From NCBI RefSeq assembly GCF_001905095.1, contig NZ_LWLS01000114.1, positions 1 through 38,025 of the forward strand: a DNA stretch of 38,025 bases. The letters run 5' to 3'. The notes beneath the pieces are model-generated. The model worked only from the letters and a program-made list of their open reading frames with translations, had not been told where the DNA came from and did no database searches. The position numbers were made by a program, and so were the translations under genes. The DNA comes from Micromonospora sp. CB01531. Its GTDB lineage: Bacteria > Actinomycetota > Actinomycetes > Mycobacteriales > Micromonosporaceae. Below, piece after piece: positions 1 through 6,863 of the stretch. Positions within the stretch are counted from its first letter, which is position 1, and every line of letters starts with the position of its first letter.

Positions 1-995
1 CGGCCGGCCCGGTGCCGGGACGGCCGGCGGCGCCCGCCGGCGGCGACCTGGCCGAGCTGCGACGCTGGGACGACCTGCTTGGCGGGGCGGACCTGGCCGG
101 CCACGGCGCCCAGCGGCTGCGCCGCACGGCCCGCGCGTTCACCGTCGCCGGGGCGGCCGGCCGCCGCCGGCTGCTGCCCGGGCTGGCCGAGTCGGCCCAG
201 CTCGCGGGCTGGCTCGCGGCCGACGCCGGGGACCTGACCGGCGGCCTGGACGGCTACCGGCTGGCACTGCGGGCGGCGGTGGCGGCCGGCGACCCCGCGT
301 TCGCCGGGCACGTCCTCGGGTCGGCCAGCCACCTGCTGGCCGGTGCCGGGGACCCGGTGGGAGCGCTGGCCCTGGCCCGGATCGGCTACGCCGGTGCCCG
401 CGACGCCGCCTCCCCCGGGCTGCGGGCGCTGCTGCTGCACCGGGTGGCGTTCGCCGCCGCGTTGGCCGGCCGGCCGCGCGCCGCCCGGCCGGCCCTCGAC
501 GCCGCCGACCGGACCGGCGGGCCCGAGCCGGGCCGGGAACCGCCGTGGCTGTACTGGCTGGACGAGGCCGAGCTGGCCGCGCTGACCGGCCGCACCCTGG
601 TCGCGCTGGGCCGTCCGGGGCCCGCCGTGCCGCTGCTCGGGCCGGCGGCGCGCGGGCGGGACCGGCCGCGCCGCGCCGCGGTCTACGGCGGCTGGCTGGC
701 CCGGGGCTACCTCCAGCTCGGCGAGGTGGCGGGGGCCTGCACGGTGGCCGGCGAGGCGCTGCTCGACGCCGTCCGGTCCGGTTCGCCCCGGGCGGTCGGC
801 CAGCTCACCGAGGTACGCCGGCGGCTGGTCGCGCACCGCGACGAGCCGGCGGCCCGGCGGTACGCGGGTCTGCTCGCGGCGGCCCGCCCGTACCTGCCGG
901 TAGGTGCGGCGGGCGGGCCCGGGGCGGCGAGGTCCCGTCGACCCCCGTCGAAACCCCGCCATGGCGGCACGACGCGATCGGCGGGGACCGGCTAG
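1..995 (+). CDS. Partial helical-repeat (TPR-like) protein, 3' part only
   Basis: The frame is open to the left edge. The first in-window start candidate is a GTG at 12 without a ribosome binding site, so the true start is probably upstream. The visible ~327 residues are Ala/Leu/Arg-rich and consist of repeated amphipathic helices with TPR-like spacing: alternating small residues, and phrases such as GWLARGYLQLGEVAGA and GDPVGALALARIGYAGA. This resembles the C-terminal TPR half of actinobacterial regulators or hypothetical proteins. The last ~25 residues are a disordered Ser/Arg/Pro tail. No DNA-binding domain or catalytic motif is visible, so the function is unknown. The TAG stop is also the start of the -10 box of the next gene. 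Confidence 0.6.
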   Translation, partial: AGPVPGRPAAPAGGDLAELRRWDDLLGGADLAGHGAQRLRRTARAFTVAGAAGRRRLLPGLAESAQLAGWLAADAGDLTGGLDGYRLALRAAVAAGDPAFAGHVLGSASHLLAGAGDPVGALALARIGYAGARDAASPGLRALLLHRVAFAAALAGRPRAARPALDAADRTGGPEPGREPPWLYWLDEAELAALTGRTLVALGRPGPAVPLLGPAARGRDRPRRAAVYGGWLARGYLQLGEVAGACTVAGEALLDAVRSGSPRAVGQLTEVRRRLVAHRDEPAARRYAGLLAAARPYLPVGAAGGPGAARSRRPPSKPRHGGTTRSAGTG

Positions 996-998
996 CGT
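993..998 (+). promoter_or_regulatory. -10 box (TAGCGT) for leaderless idsA
   Basis: TAGCGT matches the actinobacterial TANNNT consensus and lies exactly at -12 to -7 from the GTG at 1005. There is no Shine-Dalgarno sequence between. This is the arrangement expected when transcription begins on the start codon. The hexamer overlaps the TAG stop of the upstream gene. No good -35 is visible. This is inference from position and consensus only. Confidence 0.45.
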
Positions 999-1004
999 TC
1001 ACGC

Positions 1005-2087
1005 GTGACCCACGCTGCTCCCGTATCCCCCGTCGACCGCGCCGGCCTGCGCCAGCGGATCGACAAGGCCCTCACCGAGTTCCTCGCCGGCCAGCGCGGC
1101 TGGCTGACCGCGGTCGACGACGGCCTGGTGCCGGTCGCCGAGGCGATCGAGGCGTTCGTGCTGAGGGGCGGGAAGCGGCTGCGTCCGGCCTTCGCGTACT
1201 GGGGCTACCGGGGGGCCGGCGGGCTCGATTCCGACCAGGTGGTGGCGGCCCTGGCCGCGCTGGAGTTCGTGCAGGCCAGCGCCCTGATCCACGACGACCT
1301 GATGGACCGCTCGGACACCCGGCGCGGTGAGCCGGCCGTGCACCGGCGGTTCGCGGCCCGGCACCGGGCGGCCGGCTGGAGCGGCGACCCGGACGGCTTC
1401 GGTGACGCGGCCGCGATCCTCCTCGGCGATCTCTGCCTGGTCTGGTCGGACGAGCTGCTGCACGCCGGGGGCCTCGACCCGCGTACGGTGGCCCGGGCCC
1501 GGCCGGTCTTCGACGAGATGCGCACCGAGGTGACCGTCGGGCAGTACCTCGACGTGCTGACCCAGGCCACCGGGGACACCTCGCGGGAGCGGGCCGGCAA
1601 GGTGGCCCGCTACAAGTCGGCGAAGTACACGGTCGAGCGGCCGCTACTGCTGGGCGCCGCGCTGGCCGACGCCCCGGCCGAGGTGCACGCGGCGTACTCG
1701 GCGTACGGGCTGCCGCTGGGCGAGGCGTTCCAGCTCCGCGACGACGTGCTGGGGGTCTTCGGGGATCCGGGGCGCACCGGCAAGCCGGCCGGCGACGACC
1801 TGCGCGAGGGCAAGCGGACGTATCTGGTGGCGGCGGCCCTGGAGGCGGTCGACGATGCGGGCCGGGAGCTGCTGCTCGGCGGGCTCGGCGACCCGGGGCT
1901 GGACGCCGCCGGGGTGACCCGGCTGCGCGAGCTGATCACGGCGAGCGGGGCGCTGGAGCGTACCGAGCTGCGGATCGCCGCGCTGACCGAGAGCGCGCTG
2001 GCCGCCCTCACCACGGTCGACCTGGACACCGAGGCCCGGCAGGCCCTGGTCGACCTGGCCATCGCCGCCACCCGCCGCACCGACTGA
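1005..2087 (+). CDS. idsA: Polyprenyl diphosphate synthase (GGPP synthase type)
   Basis: The 360-residue all-helical trans-prenyltransferase condenses isopentenyl diphosphate with an allylic diphosphate, most likely to give geranylgeranyl diphosphate for menaquinone, polyprenol or carotenoid precursors in the cytosol. The sequence shows the GGKRLRP substrate motif (residues 55-61), the first Asp-rich motif DDLMD at 97-101, and the second as DDVLG at 246-250, a form common in actinobacterial IdsA proteins. A KRTY motif follows the second Asp-rich motif. Length fits the family. The GTG start at 1005 is supported by an exactly placed leaderless -10 box. Its position next to an Rv2175c homologue and pknL matches idsA2 (Rv2173) of M. 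tuberculosis. Exact chain length cannot be decided by eye. Confidence 0.9.
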   Translation: MTHAAPVSPVDRAGLRQRIDKALTEFLAGQRGWLTAVDDGLVPVAEAIEAFVLRGGKRLRPAFAYWGYRGAGGLDSDQVVAALAALEFVQASALIHDDLMDRSDTRRGEPAVHRRFAARHRAAGWSGDPDGFGDAAAILLGDLCLVWSDELLHAGGLDPRTVARARPVFDEMRTEVTVGQYLDVLTQATGDTSRERAGKVARYKSAKYTVERPLLLGAALADAPAEVHAAYSAYGLPLGEAFQLRDDVLGVFGDPGRTGKPAGDDLREGKRTYLVAAALEAVDDAGRELLLGGLGDPGLDAAGVTRLRELITASGALERTELRIAALTESALAALTTVDLDTEARQALVDLAIAATRRTD

Positions 2088-2110
2088 CCCACCCCCACCC
2101 CACCGCCGCT

Positions 2111-2170
2111 GTTGATCATGAGGTTGGCGGCTGAGTGATCGCAGAAACTGCCGCCAACCTCATGATCAAC
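2111..2170. terminator. Bidirectional hairpin, 21-bp perfect stem
   Basis: Arms at 2111-2131 (GTTGATCATGAGGTTGGCGG plus C) and 2150-2170 are perfectly complementary, with an 18-nt loop. It lies between the convergent idsA and Rv2175c-like genes. It is flanked by a C-rich run after the idsA stop and by G-runs (2182-2196) that lead into the TTA of the opposite gene. A second, related copy lies at 5688-5746. It probably ends transcription from both sides. There is no U-tract. Confidence 0.75.
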
Positions 2171-2196
2171 CGGCAGAGCCCGGGGGTGGGGTGGGG

Positions 2197-2577
2197 TTAG
2201 AAGCCGAGGGCTTGGGCGCGGCGTTTGACCTCGCGGGCCTGGTCGCCGCCGAGGGCGGCGGCCGGCGTGCCGGGGAGGGTGGGGTCCTCCTCGTAGAGCC
2301 AGCGCAACGCCGCCTCGTCGTCGTACCCGGCGTCGGCGAGCAGGTTGAGCACGCCGGGCAGGTGCTTGAGCACGGTGCGGTTGGCCACCAGGTCGGCCGG
2401 GACGCGGCGGACGCCGTCGCGGCGGACCGCGATCAACTCCCGGTCGCGGATCAGCTGGTGCACCTTGCTGATCGACAGGTCGAGGCGCTCGGCCACGTCC
2501 GGCAGGGTCAGCCAGCCGGCCGGGTCGGTCGGTCCGGGCAGGTCGGCGCCGGCGGCGGCGGGTACGGATTCGGTCAC
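2197..2577 (-). CDS. Rv2175c-family winged-helix DNA-binding protein
   Basis: This 126-residue protein starts at a GTG (2577). A longer frame to 2640 adds only Arg/Gly-rich residues and is less likely. After a ~20-residue flexible Pro/Ala-rich N-terminus comes a MerR/excisionase-like helix-turn-helix (WLTLPDVAERLDLSISKVHQ, ~residues 21-40), then a conserved C-terminal region containing LLADAGYDDEAALRWL. M. tuberculosis Rv2175c has this architecture, binds DNA and is phosphorylated by PknL, which lowers its DNA binding. Here too the gene sits head to head with a pknL-type kinase, so it is the likely substrate and possible regulator of the shared intergenic region. N-terminal Thr2 and Thr17 are candidate phosphosites (inference). 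Confidence 0.85.
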   Translation of the reverse strand: MTESVPAAAGADLPGPTDPAGWLTLPDVAERLDLSISKVHQLIRDRELIAVRRDGVRRVPADLVANRTVLKHLPGVLNLLADAGYDDEAALRWLYEEDPTLPGTPAAALGGDQAREVKRRAQALGF

Positions 2578-2703
2578 CCGACCACCCTGCCACGTGCCGG
2601 GGCGGCCCGGGCGGCGGCACCCCGTCCGGCGCTTCCGCACGCGGCGCGACCAGGCCGGACACGCGCGGCGGGACCATCGTCGGCCCTAGGCTGTAGCATC
2701 CTG

Positions 2704-2733
2704 TTCAACCTTCACCCTCCTGACACATAGACT
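2704..2733 (+). promoter_or_regulatory. Candidate pknL promoter, near-leaderless
   Basis: TTCAAC at 2704-2709 and TAGACT at 2728-2733 are separated by 18 nt. They would place the transcription start only one or two bases before the ATG at 2742. No Shine-Dalgarno sequence lies in front of the ATG, consistent with leaderless or near-leaderless translation. The call rests on consensus matching only. Confidence 0.4.
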
Positions 2734-2741
2734 GCCTGCCG

Positions 2742-4709
2742 ATGGACACACAGGTCGCCGACACGTTGCTGGGCTCGCTGATCGACGGGCGCTACCGCAT
2801 TCGCGGTCGCGTGGCCCGTGGCGGCATGGCGACCGTGTACACCGCCACCGACGAGCGCCTGGAGCGCACCGTGGCGGTCAAGATCATTCACCCGACCCAG
2901 GCCCCCGAGGCCCGGGCTCGGATGGCCGGCTTCGTCGAGCGGTTCACCGACGAGGCGAAGACCATCGCCCGGCTGACCCACCCGAACGTGGTCGCGGTCT
3001 ACGACCAGGGCACCCACGCCGGCCTCCCCTACCTGGTGATGGAGTACGTCCGGGGCCGCACCCTGCGCGACGTCCTCGCCGAGCGGCGCCGGCTCAACCC
3101 GGACGAGGCCCTGGCGATCGCCGAGCAGATGCTCGCCGCGATCGCCGCCGCGCACCGTGCCGGCCTGGTGCACCGCGACGTCAAGCCGGAGAACGTGCTG
3201 GTCGCCGAGGCACCCACCGGCGGCACCGGCAACCTGGTGGACAGCGTGGTCAAGGTGGCCGACTTCGGGCTGGCCCGCGCGGTCGAGGCGAGCGCCGAGG
3301 AGAACGGCAACCAGCTCATGGCCACCGTGGCGTACGTGGCCCCGGAGCTGGTCACCGACGGCCACGCAGACCCACGCACCGACGTCTACTCCGCCGGCAT
3401 CGTGCTGTTCGAGATGCTCACCGGCCGGGTGCCGTACGACGGCGACCGGCCGGTGGACGTCGCCTGGCAGCACGTCGACCGGGACGTACCGCCCCCGTCG
3501 ACGCTGGTCCCGAGCCTGCCGAAGGTCCTCGACGATCTGGTCGGCCGGGCCACCCGGCGCGACCCGGGCGCCCGCCCCACCGACGCCGGCGCGCTGCTGG
3601 CCGAGGTGCAGGTGGCCCGGGACGGCCTGGGCAACGCCCACACCGCGGTGCTGCGGCAGGTGAGCGACGAGAACCCGATGGCCCAGCCGACCATGGTGGT
3701 GGCGGCGGTCCGCCCGGCCGAGCGTCCCGCCTGGGCCCGGCTGCCCGAGGGGGGCGGGCAGCGCCCGCACCGCCGCCGCTCCGCCGACAGCGACCCGGGC
3801 TCCGGGCTGGCCGGGCTGCGTACCCGGATCATGGGCTCGCCCCGGGGCCGGCTGGCGGTCGCCGCGGCGGCCGTGGTGCTCGGCCTGGTGGCCGCTCTCG
3901 GCGGCTGGTGGTTCGGGGTGGGGCGCTACACGGTCGCCCCCCAACTGGTGAGCCTGACCAAGGCCGAGGCGGAGGCGCGGGCCGCCCGGGGCGGCTTCAC
4001 CCTTAAGTACGCCGACCCCCGTTACGACGAGAAGGTGCCGAAGGACAGCGTGCTGGGGCAGAACCCGGGCTCCGCGGCCCGGATCCTCAAGGGCGGCACG
4101 ATCACGCTGACCCTGTCGCTCGGTCCGGAGCAGTTGCCGGTGCCGGACGTGGTGGGCAAGGACTTCGAGCTGGCCCAGGCCGAGCTGACCGACGCCAAGC
4201 TGGTGGTGGTCAAGGGCTCCGCCCGGTACGACGACGAACTGCCGGCCGGGGTGGTGATGGCCACCGATCCGAAGGTGGGCACGGTGGTCAAGCCGGGCAC
4301 GAAGGTGACGGTGGTGCTGAGCAAGGGCCGCGCCCCGGTCACCGTGCCGAACCTGGTGGGCAAGAACCTCAACGACGCCCGGGGCATCCTCGCCCAGCTC
4401 GGGCTGACCCCGGTGGAGTCGTACAAGGACTCGGACAAGCCGAAGGACGAGATCCTCGGCCAGAGTCCGGCCGACGGCACCGGGGTGGAGAAGGGCGCCC
4501 AGGTCAAGCTGGAGATCAGCAAGGGGCCGCCGCAGGTGATCGTGCCCCGGGTGATCGACCTGCCGTGCGATCAGGCCAAGCAGGTGCTGGAGAGCCAGGG
4601 CTTCCCGGCCAACATCCAGGTCAACCCCGCAGGGGTGGCTCGCTTCCAGAACCCGGGCGAGAACACGCCGGTGCCGCCGGGCACTCAGGTCACGGTGACC
4701 TGCCTGTGA
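2742..4709 (+). CDS. pknL: Membrane Ser/Thr protein kinase with four PASTA repeats
   Basis: The 655-residue transmembrane sensor kinase phosphorylates proteins on Ser/Thr in response to cell-wall signals. The cytosolic kinase domain (~17-290) is complete: Gly-rich loop GRVARGGMATVY (22-33), ATP-binding Lys47, catalytic loop HRDVKPEN (His144-Asp146), DFG at 174, and an APEL motif. An unstructured basic juxtamembrane region leads to one membrane segment at about 368-390. Four extracellular PASTA domains follow (~395-460, 462-530, 531-597, 598-655), which in this family bind muropeptides or lipid II. The last domain ends in a Cys. Gene order with idsA, the Rv2175c homologue and aroG identifies it as the PknL orthologue rather than PknB. 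The stop TGA overlaps the GTG of the next repeat/nfo start. Confidence 0.93.
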   Translation: MDTQVADTLLGSLIDGRYRIRGRVARGGMATVYTATDERLERTVAVKIIHPTQAPEARARMAGFVERFTDEAKTIARLTHPNVVAVYDQGTHAGLPYLVMEYVRGRTLRDVLAERRRLNPDEALAIAEQMLAAIAAAHRAGLVHRDVKPENVLVAEAPTGGTGNLVDSVVKVADFGLARAVEASAEENGNQLMATVAYVAPELVTDGHADPRTDVYSAGIVLFEMLTGRVPYDGDRPVDVAWQHVDRDVPPPSTLVPSLPKVLDDLVGRATRRDPGARPTDAGALLAEVQVARDGLGNAHTAVLRQVSDENPMAQPTMVVAAVRPAERPAWARLPEGGGQRPHRRRSADSDPGSGLAGLRTRIMGSPRGRLAVAAAAVVLGLVAALGGWWFGVGRYTVAPQLVSLTKAEAEARAARGGFTLKYADPRYDEKVPKDSVLGQNPGSAARILKGGTITLTLSLGPEQLPVPDVVGKDFELAQAELTDAKLVVVKGSARYDDELPAGVVMATDPKVGTVVKPGTKVTVVLSKGRAPVTVPNLVGKNLNDARGILAQLGLTPVESYKDSDKPKDEILGQSPADGTGVEKGAQVKLEISKGPPQVIVPRVIDLPCDQAKQVLESQGFPANIQVNPAGVARFQNPGENTPVPPGTQVTVTCL

Positions 4710-4814
4710 GCGCGAGGAGTGAGCCGGTCCTGCGAGCCCCGCAGCCGCGAACGAAAGACGGTCCGGTGAGCGAGCGGAGCGAGCCGGGCTCGCGCGCCCC
4801 GCAGTCGCGAAGCG
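4706..4814 (+). repeat. Tandem 60-bp repeat at the pknL/nfo junction
   Basis: Copy 1 begins at 4706 and copy 2 at 4766, a period of exactly 60 bp. Over the first ~46 bases they align without gaps with about eight mismatches, both starting GTGAGCG and sharing CCCCGCAG and CGCGAA. The period is a multiple of three, so both copies read in the nfo frame. The translated phrases are VSARSEPVLRAPQ and VSERSEPGSRAPQ. Copy 1 supplies the TGA that ends pknL, through a GTGA overlap. Such GTGAGCGAGCGGAGCGAGC-type sequences are, from memory, a common short dispersed repeat at actinobacterial gene starts. Confidence 0.75.
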
Positions 4815-5668
4815 CGCGGCGGCGGGTCGGCGCGCACACCCCCACCTCCGGCGGCCTGGCGAAGGCGGCGCTGCCGTACGTCGACGCGGCCGGCGCCGAG
4901 GTGGTGCAGGTCTACGTCTCCAACTCGCGGGGCTGGGCCCTGCCGGCGGGCGACCCGGCGCAGGACGCGCTGTTCCGGGACGGTTGCGGCGAGCGCGGGG
5001 TGCCGGTCTTCATCCACGCGTCGCTCCTGGTCAACCTGGGCTCCCCCACCCCGGCCACCGTCGAACGGTCGGCCCAGACCCTGGCGCACGCGCTGCGCCG
5101 GGGCCGGGCGATCGGTGCCGAGGGCGTGGTGTTCCACGCCGGCAGCGCGGTGGACGCGGGGTACGCCGAGGCGGCGATGCGCCAGGTACGCGAGGCCCTG
5201 CTGCCGCTGCTCGACGAGGCGGCGGCAAGCGGCGGGCCGATGCTGCTGGTCGAGCCGAGCGCCGGGGGCGGCCGGTCGCTGGCCTCCCGGGTGGAGCACC
5301 TGGGCCCCTACCTGGACGCGGTGGACCGCCACCCGATGATGGGCGTCTGCTTCGACACCTGCCACGCCTGGGCCGCGGGGCACGACCTGGCCGTCGAGGG
5401 TGGGATGACCGCCACGCTGGACGCCCTGGTCGCCGCCGTCGGGGCGGACCGGCTGAAGCTGGTGCACGCGAACGACTCGAAGGATCTGTGCGGCTCGACC
5501 CGGGACCGGCACGAGAACATCGGCAAGGGCACCATCGGTGAGCCGGCGTTCGCCGAGCTGATGCGCCACCCGGCCACCGCCGGCATCCCGGTCGTGGTGG
5601 AGACCCCGACGGAGAAGCACGTCGGCCACGCCGCCGACATCGCCACCCTCACCCGCCTCCACCCCTAA
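4706..5668 (+). CDS. nfo: Deoxyribonuclease IV (AP endonuclease, Nfo family)
   Basis: This is a TIM-barrel metalloenzyme that cuts DNA 5' of abasic sites in base-excision repair. The family core begins at VGAHTPTSGGLAKAAL and contains the zinc-site motifs VCFDTCHAWAAGHD, HANDSKDLCGSTRDRHENIG and the terminal VVVETP. All match endonuclease IV. The start is ambiguous. A GTG at 4706 overlaps the pknL stop as GTGA and gives 320 residues. A GTG at 4766 gives 300. Both lie in copies of a tandem repeat, which adds 20-43 Ser/Arg/Pro-rich residues before the barrel. The overlap suggests translational coupling to pknL. The catalytic domain looks complete, so only the N-terminus is odd. Confidence 0.88.
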   Translation: MSARSEPVLRAPQPRTKDGPVSERSEPGSRAPQSRSARRRVGAHTPTSGGLAKAALPYVDAAGAEVVQVYVSNSRGWALPAGDPAQDALFRDGCGERGVPVFIHASLLVNLGSPTPATVERSAQTLAHALRRGRAIGAEGVVFHAGSAVDAGYAEAAMRQVREALLPLLDEAAASGGPMLLVEPSAGGGRSLASRVEHLGPYLDAVDRHPMMGVCFDTCHAWAAGHDLAVEGGMTATLDALVAAVGADRLKLVHANDSKDLCGSTRDRHENIGKGTIGEPAFAELMRHPATAGIPVVVETPTEKHVGHAADIATLTRLHP

Positions 5669-5687
5669 CTCCCCCGCTCAACCCGCG

Positions 5688-5746
5688 TTGAGCAAGAAGT
5701 TTGCGGCGGAATCCGCGCCGTCGGCGGCGCAAACTCCCTGATCAAC
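5688..5746. terminator. Second copy of the GTTGATCA-type hairpin
   Basis: Arms at 5688-5706 (GTTGAGCAAGAAGTTTGCG) and 5728-5746 pair at 16 of 19 positions. Additional GC pairing is possible nearer the loop. The arm sequence is clearly related to the hairpin at 2111-2170: both follow GTTGANCANGANGTTNGCG. It lies between convergent nfo and the aldolase gene and is followed by a long G-rich tract at 5752-5784. It probably acts as a bidirectional terminator. Confidence 0.7.
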
Positions 5747-5751
5747 ACGCT

Positions 5752-5784
5752 GGGGCGGGGCGGGGCGGGGCGGGCAGGGTGGGG
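5752..5784 (+). repeat. G-run tract with G-quadruplex potential
   Basis: Seven runs of three or more G separated mostly by one base: GGGG at 5752, 5757, 5762 and 5767, then GGG at 5772 and 5777, and GGGG at 5781. The tract directly abuts the stop codon (TTA at 5785-5787) of the minus-strand aldolase gene. It is C-rich in that gene's transcript and G-rich in read-through from nfo. Confidence 0.7.
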
Positions 5785-6819
5785 TTAGGCGCGGAGGATT
5801 TGGGTCAGGGTCTCGGCGGCGCGGTCGACGGCGGCGTCGGTGACGTCCAGGTGGGTGACCAGGCGGGCGGTACGCGGGCCGAGCACCGAGACCAGCACGC
5901 CCGTCGCCCGGGCGGCGGCCGCGAGAGCCTTCGCGTCGAGCGGGTGCTTGGTCAGGTCGAGCGGGACGATGTTGGTCCGCACCGGCATGGCGAGCACGCC
6001 GTACGGGGCGACGGCCTCGGCCAGCCGGGCGGCCTTGGCGTGGTCCTCGGCGAGCCGCTCGACGTGGTGGGCCAGCGCGTACCGGCCGGCGGCGGCGAGG
6101 ACTCCCACCTGCCGCATGCCCCCGCCCATCCGCTTGCGGATCCACCGGGCCCGTTCGATCTTCTCAGCGCTGCCCAGCACCAGCGAGCCGACCGGCGCGC
6201 CGAGGCCCTTGGAGAGGCAGACGGACATGGTGTCGAAGAGGGCGCCGTACTCCGCCAGCGGCACCTCGTCGGCGACGTGCGCGTGCCAGATCCGGGCGCC
6301 GTCACAGTGCAGCGCCAGCCCGTGGTCGTCGGCCACCCGGCGCAGCTCGCGCAGGGTGGCGAGGGGGATCACGCCGCCGCCGCCCCGGTTGTGGGTCTGC
6401 TCGACGGCGATCGCCCGGGTCGGCACCGCGAAGTAGCCGTCGGGCCGGACCATCCCGGCCACCACGTCCGGGTCGATCTCCGCGCCGACCGCCGGCCAGG
6501 TCCGCGACGAGATTCCCCCGTACGCGGCCGCCGCGCCGATCTCGTAGGTGACCACGTGCGCGTCGGCGTCGCAGAGCAGCTCCTCGCCCGGCGGCACGAC
6601 GAGCTGGAGCGCGATCTGGTTGGCCATCGAGCCGCTCGGAGCGAACAGTGCGGCCTCGTGCCCGAAACGGGCGGCCACCTCGGCCTCGAGCGCGGCGACG
6701 GTGGGATCCTCGCCGTACACGTCGTCGCCGACCTCGGCGGTGGCCATCGCCTCCCGCATCCCGGCGGTGGGCCGGGTCACCGTGTCGGATCGTAGATCAA
6801 CAAACTCAGCCACAGTCAT
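5785..6819 (-). CDS. Low-specificity threonine aldolase-type PLP enzyme
   Basis: The fold-type I pyridoxal-phosphate enzyme would cleave L-threonine or L-allo-threonine to glycine and acetaldehyde. The family signature DLRSDTVTRPT opens the protein, followed by DDVYGEDPTV. The PLP lysine is in SKGLGAPVGS (Lys204). The length of 344 residues is normal. The start is either ATG 6819 or, two codons later, GTG 6813. GAAAGG lies one base before the ATG but seven before the GTG, so 6813 may be the true start. The DAHP synthase gene ends 44 bp upstream on the same strand, so the two are probably cotranscribed. Other beta-eliminating members of the family cannot be excluded. Confidence 0.88.
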   Translation of the reverse strand: MTVAEFVDLRSDTVTRPTAGMREAMATAEVGDDVYGEDPTVAALEAEVAARFGHEAALFAPSGSMANQIALQLVVPPGEELLCDADAHVVTYEIGAAAAYGGISSRTWPAVGAEIDPDVVAGMVRPDGYFAVPTRAIAVEQTHNRGGGGVIPLATLRELRRVADDHGLALHCDGARIWHAHVADEVPLAEYGALFDTMSVCLSKGLGAPVGSLVLGSAEKIERARWIRKRMGGGMRQVGVLAAAGRYALAHHVERLAEDHAKAARLAEAVAPYGVLAMPVRTNIVPLDLTKHPLDAKALAAAARATGVLVSVLGPRTARLVTHLDVTDAAVDRAAETLTQILRA

Positions 6820-6863
6820 CCTTTCGGCCGCCGACCGCAGGGCTCGCAAGCCCACTCCGCGCG

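Noticed and set aside
4766..5668. nfo as a sugar-phosphate isomerase/epimerase
   Set aside because: It shares the TIM-barrel fold, but the FDTCHAWAAGHD and HANDSKDLCGSTRDRHENIG motifs are specific to endonuclease IV.
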